Shown here: piece by piece, positions 23,216-31,954 of the stretch
Layout of the letters: every line of letters begins with the position of its first letter
Numbering within the stretch: the stretch's first letter is position 1
DNA from: Massilia sp. Root351
GTDB lineage: Bacteria; Pseudomonadota; Gammaproteobacteria; Burkholderiales; Burkholderiaceae_D
NCBI RefSeq assembly: GCF_001425045.1
Contig: NZ_LMDJ01000034.1
Location: 124,001 to 188,000 of the forward strand
Direction: 5' to 3'
Length of the DNA: 64,000 nt
Position numbers and translations under genes: made by a program
Notes under the pieces: generated by a model
What the model was told of the DNA's origin: nothing
Database searches by the model: none
Seen by the model: only the letters and a program-made list of their open reading frames with translations

Positions 23216-23340
23216 AGGCAGCTCAACACTCCCTGAGCATGGTGCGCAGGCTGGCGCCGCTGGCCGGGCACGCCGCCGTTTCGGCAGCGCCGGCAGGCCG
23301 GCGGCCGACCCCAGCTACGCTGCCAGGGTGCCGGCATCCT

Positions 23341-23377
23341 TCACCATGGTCTGCCCTTGCGGGCAGCCCCATGGTGA
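23341..23377. repeat. Nested inverted repeat (cruciform) between convergent genes
   Basis: Outer arms TCACCATGG / CCATGGTGA (9 bp, perfect) enclose inner arms CTGCCC / GGGCAG (6 bp) with a TTGC loop. It sits in the 178-bp gap between the XapX operon and the oppositely directed membrane protein gene. It could serve as a two-way terminator without a T tract, or be a single copy of a dispersed palindromic repeat. Confidence 0.7.
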
Positions 23378-23393
23378 CACAGAACGGTCTTGC

Positions 23394-23933
23394 TTACATA
23401 TTGGAATCCACCGCGCCACCCGGCCTGTCGTAGCGCGGCGCCGCCTCGCCGCCCGGCGCCCGGCGCAGCCGGCGCAGCTGCAGCGTGGCGCCGATCAGGA
23501 ACACCAGGAACAAAATGCCGGCGGCCACTTTCAGCCATTCGGCTTCCGGGCTGTCGGCCAGCGGCTTGCCCACCGGCAGGCGCACCGCCGTTTCCGTCAT
23601 GGCCGGAATCATGTGGAAAAAGAAGGTCAGCGAGTAGCTGACCGTCATCACGGCGGCGGACCGGGCGCCGAACAGGCTGCCGCGCGCGGCCAGCCAGGCC
23701 AGGCCCAGCACCAGCAAAGTCAGCACGCCCAGCGCGTGGGGCTTGCCGAAACCGCCGCGCTCGAAGATGCCGAAGCCGGTTAAACAGGTGAGCACGGTGG
23801 TCCAGATGTAAACCTGGCCCAGCAGGTTGGCGGGGGTGATGCCTTTGTCGCGCCAGAAGGCGATCAGGCCGGCCGCGACTGCGACCAGGCTGATGGCAGT
23901 GTGGACGGCGCCCAGCGGTGTAAGTCCAAGCAT
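23394..23933 (-). CDS. Hypothetical integral membrane protein
   Basis: A 179-residue protein with about five hydrophobic helices (near 4-24, 36-54, 63-80, 88-112 and 135-155) and a charged Arg-rich C terminus. Motifs such as FWRDKG, FFFHMIPAMTET and the loop GIFERGGFGKPHALG are visible, but I cannot name a family with confidence. The ATG at 23933 gives a helix-first N terminus; the 17 upstream in-frame codons look like leader sequence only. It stands alone and is convergent with the XapX operon. Confidence 0.7.
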   Translation of the reverse strand: MLGLTPLGAVHTAISLVAVAAGLIAFWRDKGITPANLLGQVYIWTTVLTCLTGFGIFERGGFGKPHALGVLTLLVLGLAWLAARGSLFGARSAAVMTVSYSLTFFFHMIPAMTETAVRLPVGKPLADSPEAEWLKVAAGILFLVFLIGATLQLRRLRRAPGGEAAPRYDRPGGAVDSNM

Positions 23934-24061
23934 GATGTCGGTCCTTAGCAAAATGGTGGGGGTGCGCAGCGAGCACGCTGCCAAGCCATGCTAGTCCTGT
24001 TGCGCTGCGCCGTCTTATGGCAAAAGGCAGGGATGGGCTGACGCTGCGCTAACATCATGCA

Positions 24062-24529
24062 ATGTCCTTACGGAAACTCCTATTCCTCGCGGCATTGCTG
24101 CCGCCGCCGGCCGCCGCCGGCCCCTTGCGCGTGGGCGGCTTCGTGGTGGCGCCCATCATCACGGGCGCGCCGGGCGCGCCATCGAGCGCCTGAAAAACGG
24201 CGCCATCGACATCCTGCTGGTGACCAGCGAACGCTATGACCACCTGCCGGAGGTGGCAATGTTCAACTGGTCCTATCTGCGCACGCAGCCGCACCTGGCC
24301 GTGCGCCGGGATGCGCCGCTGAACGGAGTGCAGTCGCTGCAGCAGCTGGCCGGCATGGAGCTCGGCTGGGTGGGCGGCACCACGGTGCCGGCGCCGCTGC
24401 AGGGCGTATTCGGCGCGGGCCGACGCGGCTGCCATCGCGCGCTTCAACAAGGCAGCCAGCGCCGCCTTTGCCGGCCAGCAGTTCAAGTCCTATCTCGAGC
24501 AGTACATGCGCAAAATGGGCCCGCATTGA
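24062..24529 (+). pseudogene. Decayed periplasmic solute-binding protein
   Basis: Remnant of an SBP_bac_3-like gene broken by at least two indels. The first frame gives a start and signal peptide followed by PLRVGGFVVAPIITG and then a premature stop. From 24181 a second frame continues as IERLKNGAIDILLVTSERYD up to about 24410 (LGWVGGTTVPAPLQGV). A third segment, back in the original frame, encodes a normal C terminus (ARFNKAASAAFAGQQF to MRKMGPH, then a stop at 24527). The total is far shorter than the usual 240-270 residues, so internal deletions also occurred. No intact ORF covers it. Confidence 0.75.
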
Positions 24530-24632
24530 CGCGCCGCAAAGGCAGCGCCGGTACCGCCTGAAGCAGCGCCGTGCTGCGCGCCGCCGGCCGCGCCGGCCCG
24601 CTACAATGGCTGCCACGGATATGGAGGCTGCC

Positions 24633-25877
<1,245 letters not shown>

Positions 25878-25941
25878 GGCGGCGCGAGGTAAAATGGCGG
25901 GGATTGCAACCCGCCCTCCCGCTCATTTCGCTTATTTCGCC

Positions 25942-26385
25942 ATGGCCCGCCTGAAACTTGAATTCCCGGAAGACCAGTTTTACTTTTCCACCCAGCTGAC
26001 CGTACGCGTCACCGACATCAACGGCGCCAACCATCTGGGCAACGATTCGATGATCTCCATGATCTCGGAGGCACGCGCGCGCTTCCTGTACGAGTTCGGC
26101 GTGCGCGAGACGGAGGGCGACGGCAACGGCATCATCGTCACCGACCTGGCCACCACCTACAAGGCCGAAGCCCATGCGCGCGACCATTTGCTGTTCGAGG
26201 TGGGCGTGATGGACTTCAATAAATACGGCGGCGACATTACCTTCCGCATCACGCGCCCGCTGGACCAGGCGCTGGTGGCGATGGCCAAGTCGGGTTTCGT
26301 CTTCTTTAACTACAAGAGCAGCCAGGTGGTGCCGATGCCGGAGGACTTCCTGGCGAAGTTCCCCCGGGTAAACTGGCTGGACTAA
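25942..26385 (+). CDS. Acyl-CoA thioesterase-like hot-dog protein
   Basis: A 147-residue protein of the 4-hydroxybenzoyl-CoA thioesterase-type hot-dog fold. It has the central helix and active-site region VTDINGANHLGNDSMISMISEARARFLYEFG, followed by the beta-strand set (ATTYKAEAHARDHLLFEVGV and ITFRITRPLD). The small N-terminal strand RLKLEFPEDQFYF is usual for this subgroup. Probably hydrolyses an acyl-CoA in the cytoplasm; the substrate is unknown. The frame is open upstream, but residues before the ATG at 25942 overlap the preceding gene and do not resemble the fold. It ends 12 bp before the stop of the convergent DUF3016 gene. Confidence 0.8.
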   Translation: MARLKLEFPEDQFYFSTQLTVRVTDINGANHLGNDSMISMISEARARFLYEFGVRETEGDGNGIIVTDLATTYKAEAHARDHLLFEVGVMDFNKYGGDITFRITRPLDQALVAMAKSGFVFFNYKSSQVVPMPEDFLAKFPRVNWLD

Positions 26386-26396
26386 GCATTGCAGGC

Positions 26397-26903
26397 TCAG
26401 CCGCGCGCGCCGCGCACCTTCACGCCGAAGGTCTTGCTGAACCAGTCGTCCAGCATCTGCTTTTCATAGCGCAGCGGCTCGTTGGCGGTGGCCATGCGGG
26501 CGCGGTCCATATAGTTCATGTCGGACAGCTTGGCGTCGCCGCTGCGCAGCACCTTGCCGCCCTCTTCCAGCGTGTAGCGCAGTTCCATGCGCGGCCAGTC
26601 GGCCATGCCGCGCATGACGCGGATTTCATTGGCGCCGCGGCGGCTCATGTCGATGCGGCCGGCCAGGTCCAGGTCGGTCACTTCCACCTTCAGTTCCTGC
26701 CCGGCGGGCAGCAGCTTGCCCAGCTCGGCGAAGTGCGCGCTCAGGTCTTCCAGCACGCGCTCGCGGTCGATCGGCGAGAACGGCATGTCCGGGAACTTCT
26801 CGGGTTCGACATAGGTGACGGTGGCGCCGGCCAGGGCGCCGCCGCTGGCCAGCGCGGCCAGGGCCGCCAGCACGGCGGCGGCGGTATAACGGAATGCACG
26901 CAT
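26397..26903 (-). CDS. DUF3016 domain-containing exported protein
   Basis: A 168-residue exported protein. A signal peptide ends near GGALA|GATV (about 25). The mature part matches the DUF3016 pattern: VTYVEPEKFPDMPF, LKVEVTDLDLAGRIDM, MADWPRMELRYTLEEGGKVL, and the C-terminal YEKQMLDDWFSKTFG. The family is widespread in proteobacteria and its function is unknown; periplasmic location is likely. The ATG at 26903 is preceded by AGGA. It is downstream of and co-directional with phoX but separated from it by a strong hairpin, so it likely has its own promoter in the AT-rich stretch 26910-27000. Confidence 0.85.
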   Translation of the reverse strand: MRAFRYTAAAVLAALAALASGGALAGATVTYVEPEKFPDMPFSPIDRERVLEDLSAHFAELGKLLPAGQELKVEVTDLDLAGRIDMSRRGANEIRVMRGMADWPRMELRYTLEEGGKVLRSGDAKLSDMNYMDRARMATANEPLRYEKQMLDDWFSKTFGVKVRGARG

Positions 26904-27002
26904 GATGATTCCTTTCACATAGAGCATAGCGGATCGTTTCAATATACTCCGTTTGCGCCGCCTTGCCCCGCCTTGAAATGATTTCTTACGATTAATACAA
27001 AA

Positions 27003-27034
27003 GGCCGGCGCCATCGCTGGCGCCGGCCTTTTTT
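27003..27034 (-). terminator. Strong hairpin terminator after the phoX-like gene
   Basis: A perfect 10-bp GC stem (GGCCGGCGCC) with a 6-nt loop, T-rich on both sides: T6 on the plus strand and TTTTGTATT on the minus strand. It begins 16 bp beyond the PhoX stop codon and separates it from the DUF3016 gene. Confidence 0.9.
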
Positions 27035-27049
27035 ACGGCCAGTTAGCGC

Positions 27050-29302
27050 TTAGCTGCCGATGCGGCCGCCGTCATTTTTGGTGATGACGATGGTGGCCGA
27101 ACGCGGACGCTTGCCGGCGCCGTAGCCGGCGCTGGCCGGCCACTGGCTGGTGTACTTGCTCGGGTCGGCCAGGTTGGCCTGGCTGGTGCCTTCGCCCGGA
27201 TGCTGGATGTTGACGAACAGCGCCTTGCCGTCCGGCGTTTCGCAGATGCCGGTCAGTTCGCAGTCGACCGGGCCGACCAGGAAGCGCTTCAGCGTGTCGG
27301 CGGTGGCCGCCTTGCCGACGTAGGTGTCCACGGCCAGCGTGCCGCCGCCGGTGGTCGGGTAGCTCAGCGTGACTTTCTTGCCGTCGCCCACCTGGCCCGG
27401 CAGGCCGGCCAGCATCATGCAGTTGGTCACGTCGGTATAGGCGCCGTCGTCGGTCTGGATCCAGCAGATGCCGGTGGACGGGCTGAAGGCCAGGCCGTCC
27501 GGGCTGGAGAAGTCCTGGTCCGAAGTCAGGCTCGACAGGTTGACCTTGCCCGCGTCGGCGCCGCTTTCGGCGCCGAACAGGTACACGTCCCAGGTGAAGC
27601 TCAGCGCGGTGGAGCCGGCCAGCGCTTCCTTCACGCGCAGGATGTGGCCGTTCGGGTTGCCGTTCTGCGACGCAGTGCCCTTCATGTCGGTGTAGGCGCG
27701 TGGATTGGCGCTGTCCGGCGCCAGCGCCGACGAACCGGTCGGGTTGACGTTGCGGTTGCTGTTGTTGGTCAGCGAGAAGTACACCTCGCCGTTGGCCGGG
27801 TTGACCGAGCACCATTCAGGACGGTCCATCTTGGTGGCGCCGACCGCGTCGCCAGCCAGGCGGGCGTTGATCAGTACGTCGGCCTGGTCGGCGAACTTGT
27901 AGCCGGCGTAGGCGGCGATGGCCGGGTTGCTGATGGACAGCTCGATCCAGCTGCCGGAACCGTCGGCGGCGAACTTGGCCACGTACAGCTTGCCCGAATC
28001 GAGGTATTTGTCGCCGGTGGCCAGCATGTCGGCCGGGTTGGCGTCGGCCGCGCTCCAGACGGCGCTGGAGACGAACTTGAAGATGTACTCGTTGCGCGAG
28101 TCGTCGCCCATGTAGACTGCCAGCGGCTGGCCGGCCACCACTTTGCCGAAGGCGGCGCTTTCATGCGCGTAGCGGCCCAGCGCGGTGCGCTTCCTGACGG
28201 CCTTGGCCTTGTTGTACGGATCGGCTTCGACAATGTAGCCCATGCCGTTCATTTCATTGCGGTAGTCGTCGCTGCCGTCGGCGGACGCGCCCAGCTTGCT
28301 GTTGTTCCAGCGCGCGTACTTGTCGTCGGCGCCGCCGGTTTCCCAGGCGTGGCGCGAAGCGGCGCCCTGGCTGCGGCCGTAGCGGTTCAGCGAGGCCACG
28401 CTCTTGTCGTTGCCGCGCGCGGCATTGTCGGCCGCGCCGCGCACGAAGTAGCCGGACCAGTTTTCTTCACCGGACACGAAGCTGCCCCATGGGGTCTTGC
28501 CGGTGCCGCAGTTGTTCAGCGTGCCGCGCGTCTTGGTGGCGTCCTTGGAGTACTTGGTCACCAGCAGCGCGTTGCCGCGCGCCGGGCCGGAAATCTCGCA
28601 TTCGGTCAGGCAGGTGACGCGGCGGTTGAAGGCCGAATCCTTGACGTATTCCCACTTGCCGCCGGTCTTGCGCACTTCGACCATGGACAGGCCGTGCAGC
28701 GCGGTTTCGCGGTCCACTTCGGCGGCCGGGCGCGGCAGCGTGTTGGTGCCGCCGTTGGCGTGGATGAAAAAGGACGACAGCTGCTGGTTGGTGGTCGCCT
28801 CGTGGTTGACGGCCAGGATGCCGCGCTCGACGGCGCTGGCGGACGGCTTGCCGTCGGCGCTCAGGCCGAAGAATTCCATGCCGTCGTGGTGGTCGCCGGC
28901 GCGGTTTTCGAAGTCGGCGTCGGTGCCGTCGTTCTTGAAGGCGGTGGCGCTGGCGGTCAGCGGATCGCCCAGCGCGTACAGCACGCTGGCGGTGTAGCCA
29001 ACCGGCACGGTGACGACGTCGGCCAGGCTCTTGGCCACGGCGGTGAAGCCGAGCAGCTTTTCAGCCGGCGGCGGCGGGATCACCGGATCGGGCACGGTGG
29101 GCGAGACGATGTTGTCGCTGCCGCAGGCGCTCAAGCCCATGGAACCGAGCACCACCGTGGCGGCGCTGGCGGCGCCGCCGCGCAGCAGGCTGCGGCGGCT
29201 GATACGCTGCTCCAGCACGGTGCTGAAATGTTCGTTCGGGGTATCGTTGTAGCCAATGTCGTCTGGATCGATGGAAGCTGGCACGCGGTCTTTGCTGTTC
29301 AT
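27050..29302 (-). CDS. PhoX family phosphatase (DUF839), Tat-exported
   Basis: A 750-residue PhoX-type protein, the Tat-dependent, Ca/Fe-using alkaline phosphatase family that releases phosphate from organic esters in the periplasm. The N terminus has a long n-region and a twin-arginine motif (SRRSLLRG, Arg36-Arg37) before an apolar segment; a Cys near residue 60 (LSACGSD) may make it a lipoprotein. Characteristic stretches are HHDGMEFFGL, GILAVNHEATTNQQ, GKTPWGSFVSGEENWSGYF, RYAHESAAFGKVV and MDRPEWCSVNPANGEVYFSL. A probable PhoB-binding site lies about 46 bp before the ATG, consistent with induction on phosphate starvation. Some DUF839 members have unknown substrates. Confidence 0.88.
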   Translation of the reverse strand: MNSKDRVPASIDPDDIGYNDTPNEHFSTVLEQRISRRSLLRGGAASAATVVLGSMGLSACGSDNIVSPTVPDPVIPPPPAEKLLGFTAVAKSLADVVTVPVGYTASVLYALGDPLTASATAFKNDGTDADFENRAGDHHDGMEFFGLSADGKPSASAVERGILAVNHEATTNQQLSSFFIHANGGTNTLPRPAAEVDRETALHGLSMVEVRKTGGKWEYVKDSAFNRRVTCLTECEISGPARGNALLVTKYSKDATKTRGTLNNCGTGKTPWGSFVSGEENWSGYFVRGAADNAARGNDKSVASLNRYGRSQGAASRHAWETGGADDKYARWNNSKLGASADGSDDYRNEMNGMGYIVEADPYNKAKAVRKRTALGRYAHESAAFGKVVAGQPLAVYMGDDSRNEYIFKFVSSAVWSAADANPADMLATGDKYLDSGKLYVAKFAADGSGSWIELSISNPAIAAYAGYKFADQADVLINARLAGDAVGATKMDRPEWCSVNPANGEVYFSLTNNSNRNVNPTGSSALAPDSANPRAYTDMKGTASQNGNPNGHILRVKEALAGSTALSFTWDVYLFGAESGADAGKVNLSSLTSDQDFSSPDGLAFSPSTGICWIQTDDGAYTDVTNCMMLAGLPGQVGDGKKVTLSYPTTGGGTLAVDTYVGKAATADTLKRFLVGPVDCELTGICETPDGKALFVNIQHPGEGTSQANLADPSKYTSQWPASAGYGAGKRPRSATIVITKNDGGRIGS

Positions 29303-29347
29303 GGTTCTTGTCTTTTAGAGTGGAGGGGCTGCGACGCCGGCCATTCT

Positions 29348-29376
29348 ATGCAAGGAAAATGACAACATTGTGACTT
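29348..29376 (-). promoter_or_regulatory. Candidate Pho box for phoX
   Basis: On the minus strand three 7-base half sites follow each other with exact 11-bp phasing: AAGTCAC, TTGTCAT and CTTGCAT, separated by AATG and TTTC. The PhoB consensus is CTGTCAT-N4-CTGTCAT. The middle site matches six of seven bases. The position, upstream of a phosphatase gene, supports the call. Confidence 0.6.
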
Positions 29377-29448
29377 GCATGGTGCGTCAGCGCACGGCGG
29401 ACGCGGCGGGACTTCACGCACACTGGGCCATCGCATGCGGGAGGCGCC

Positions 29449-30224
29449 ATGCCCGAAGGTCCATCCATCGTCATCCTGAGGGAAGAAGCGGCCGCTTTCA
29501 GCGGCCGCAGCATCGCCGCCGCCGGCGGCAACAGCAAGGCGGTCGACTACGCCCGCCTGGTCGGCCAGCCCGTGCTGGCCCTGCACAGCTGGGGCAAGCA
29601 CTTCCTGATCGAATTGCCGGAGCTGGTGCTGAGGATCCATTTCCTGCTGTTCGGCAGCTACCGCATCAATGCGCGCAAGGACGCGATGCCGCGCCTGAGC
29701 CTGCAATTCCAGGGCGGCGGCGAGTTCAACTTCTACGCGTGCTCGGTGCAGCACTCGAGACTGGACGGGAGGGCGGCCTGGACGCGCTGTACGACTGGCG
29801 CGCCGACGTCATGTCGGACCGGTGGCAGCCGGCCCTGGCGCTGAAAAAGCTGCGCGCCGCGCCCGCCATGCTGGCCTGCGACGCCTTGCTGGACCAGAAT
29901 ATTTTCTCCGGCGTGGGGAATATCATCAAAAACGAAGTACTGTTTCGTGTGCGCATACACCCGCTGTCCGAGGTGGGCGCGCTGCCGCCGGCAAAGCTGC
30001 GTGCGCTCGTCAAACAGGCGCGGGAGTACAGTTTCGAATTCAAGGCCTGGAAGCAAGCCTGTGAACTGAAAAAGCACTGGCTGGTGCATACGAAAAAGAT
30101 GTGTCCCAAGTGCAAGAACCCTTTGACAAAGGGGCATCTGGGGCGCACCAGGCGGCGCAGCTTCTATTGCGAACGTTGTCAAAAAGTGTATAAAAATTTG
30201 CCGCAGTTGCTCGATTGTTGTTAA
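29449..30224 (+). pseudogene. Fpg/Nei-type DNA glycosylase split by a frameshift
   Basis: Encodes a base-excision DNA glycosylase/AP lyase of the Fpg/Nei family, but in two frames. The first frame gives MPEGPSIVIL (Pro2 nucleophile and Glu3 intact) through LRIHFLLFGSYRIN to NFYACSVQ. From about 29751 the homologous protein continues in another frame (LETGREGGLDALYDWRADV, LLDQNIFSGVGNIIKNEVLF) to a complete zinc finger (CPKCKN and CERCQ) near the end. A single missing base near 29749-29757 explains the shift. Everything else is well conserved, so this is either a very recent inactivation, a sequencing error, or a recoded gene. No slippery heptamer is apparent at the junction. Confidence 0.85.
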
Positions 30225-30249
30225 GCTTACGTGTAATTTTTATTGCCTG

Positions 30250-30279
30250 TTGTTAATCCACTGGCTGTGGGACTACAAT
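30250..30279 (+). promoter_or_regulatory. Possible sigma70 promoter of the HD-GYP gene
   Basis: TTGTTA (30250-30255) and TACAAT (30274-30279) are separated by 18 bp in an AT-rich gap, about 57 bp before the ATG. Assigned by eye only. Confidence 0.35.
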
Positions 30280-30336
30280 CAAAAGAGTGCGCCTAAAAAT
30301 TGCGCATACAAGTGTCTTTTTGCGGAAATACGCCTT

Positions 30337-31839
30337 ATGTCTTTTTTGTCCTCACCGTCGCCCAAGCTTGCGCCATGGAAAGTTCTGCTGGTCGATGACG
30401 AACCCGATATCCACGACGTCACCAAGCTCACGCTGAGCCGCTTCCGCCTCGACGGCCGTGCACTCAGCTTTGTGCACGCCTACAGCGGCGCCGAGGCCAA
30501 GGAAGTGCTGGCGCGCGAGCAGGACATCGCGCTGGTGTTCCTGGACGTGGTGATGGAACAGGAGGACAGCGGCCTGGAAGTGGCGCGCTGGATGCGCCAG
30601 GAACTGGACAACCAGTTCACCCGCATCGTGCTGCGCACCGGCCAGCCGGGCCAGGCCCCGGAAGAGCGCGTGATCGTCAATTACGACATCAACGACTACA
30701 AGGAAAAAACCGAGCTGGACCGCACCAAGCTGTTCACCACCACCTTCGCCGCGCTGCGCGCCTACCGCGACATCATGAAGGTGGAGGAGGCCCGCATCGC
30801 CCAGCTGAACTACCGCGAAGGCCTGGAGCGCGTGATTGCCGCCTCGGCCCATATCTTCCAGCAGCGCAACCTGAAGGACTTCGCCAACGGCCTGCTGCAG
30901 CAAGTGGTGGCGCTGCTGCGCCTGGAAAACAGCATGCTGCTGCGCCTGCGCGCGGCCACCGCCATCAGCGGCGAGAACGAATACGAAATCCTGGCCAAGA
31001 TCGGCGACGAGGAAAACATCCTGACGCCCGAACTGCTGGCCCAGCTGGACGACGCCAAGAGCAACCGCATTTCCAAGGTGCAGGGCGACACCTATGTCGG
31101 CTACTTCCCCAACAGCAGCGGCAAGGCGTCGCTGCTGGTGCTCAAGGGCGTGGAAGAAATTTCCGAGATCGACACCAAGCTGCTGGAAGTGTTCTGCTCC
31201 GGCGTGGCGATCGCCTTCGACAATATCCTGCTGACCCAGGAAATCACCGACACCCAGGCCGAGCTGATCCTGCGCCTGGGCGACGTGGTGGAATCGCGCT
31301 CGAACGAAGCCGGCAACCACGTGCGGCGCATGTCCGAAGTGTGCCATTTGCTGGCCGTGGCCAGCGGCATGCCGGACGACGAAGTGGCCGTGCTGCGGCA
31401 CGCCGCGCCGATGCACGACATCGGCAAGATCGCCACGCCGGACGCGGTGCTGCTCAAGCCGGGCAAGCTGGACGCGGCGGAGTGGGAAATCATGAAGCAG
31501 CACCCGGCGGTGGGCCTGTCCATCCTGGACGGCTCGCAGCGGCCGATCCTGAAGGCGGCCGCCGTGATCGCGCACCAGCACCACGAGAAATTCGACGGCA
31601 GCGGCTATCCGCAGGGCCTGCGGGGCGAGAACATCCACCTGTACGCCCGCATCGTGGCCGTGGCCGACGTGTTCGACGCGCTGATGCACAAGCGCTGCTA
31701 CAAGGACGCCTGGCCGGTGGAGCAAGTGGTGAGCCATTTGCGCGAAGTGGCCGGCCAGCACCTGGACCCGGTCTATGTCGAGCACCTGATCAACAACATC
31801 GACAAGGCGCTGGCCATCAACGAGCGCTTCCCGGACTAA
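30337..31839 (+). CDS. Response regulator with DUF3369 and HD-GYP c-di-GMP phosphodiesterase domain
   Basis: A 500-residue cytoplasmic protein. It has an N-terminal receiver domain (VLLVDDEPDIHDVT, phospho-acceptor Asp in VFLDVVM, conserved Lys in DYKEKTE), then a DUF3369 middle domain (about 150-310), then HD-GYP. The catalytic HD is in HAAPMHDIGKIA and the GYP signature in HHEKFDGSGYPQGL, both intact, so c-di-GMP hydrolysis is expected under phosphorylation control. The ATG at 30337 begins the standard sequence; the ORF is open 29 codons upstream but those are not receiver-like. It faces the GAF-GAF histidine kinase at 31955-33910 (convergent), a plausible but unproven partner. Confidence 0.92.
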   Translation: MSFLSSPSPKLAPWKVLLVDDEPDIHDVTKLTLSRFRLDGRALSFVHAYSGAEAKEVLAREQDIALVFLDVVMEQEDSGLEVARWMRQELDNQFTRIVLRTGQPGQAPEERVIVNYDINDYKEKTELDRTKLFTTTFAALRAYRDIMKVEEARIAQLNYREGLERVIAASAHIFQQRNLKDFANGLLQQVVALLRLENSMLLRLRAATAISGENEYEILAKIGDEENILTPELLAQLDDAKSNRISKVQGDTYVGYFPNSSGKASLLVLKGVEEISEIDTKLLEVFCSGVAIAFDNILLTQEITDTQAELILRLGDVVESRSNEAGNHVRRMSEVCHLLAVASGMPDDEVAVLRHAAPMHDIGKIATPDAVLLKPGKLDAAEWEIMKQHPAVGLSILDGSQRPILKAAAVIAHQHHEKFDGSGYPQGLRGENIHLYARIVAVADVFDALMHKRCYKDAWPVEQVVSHLREVAGQHLDPVYVEHLINNIDKALAINERFPD

Positions 31840-31856
31840 GCCGGCCCGCCCTGCGG

Positions 31857-31881
31857 AAACCGGCTGCCGCCGGTTTTCTTT
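31857..31881 (+). terminator. Terminator of the HD-GYP gene
   Basis: A perfect stem AAACCGGC, a TGCC loop, and GCCGGTTT running into a T-rich tail, 18 bp after the stop codon. Confidence 0.85.
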
Positions 31882-31954
31882 CGCCTGCCGCGCACCGCCG
31901 GCGAGGTCCCTCAGCTGCCCCTCGCTGGGCTGGCACCGCCCCTTCGCCAGGTAT

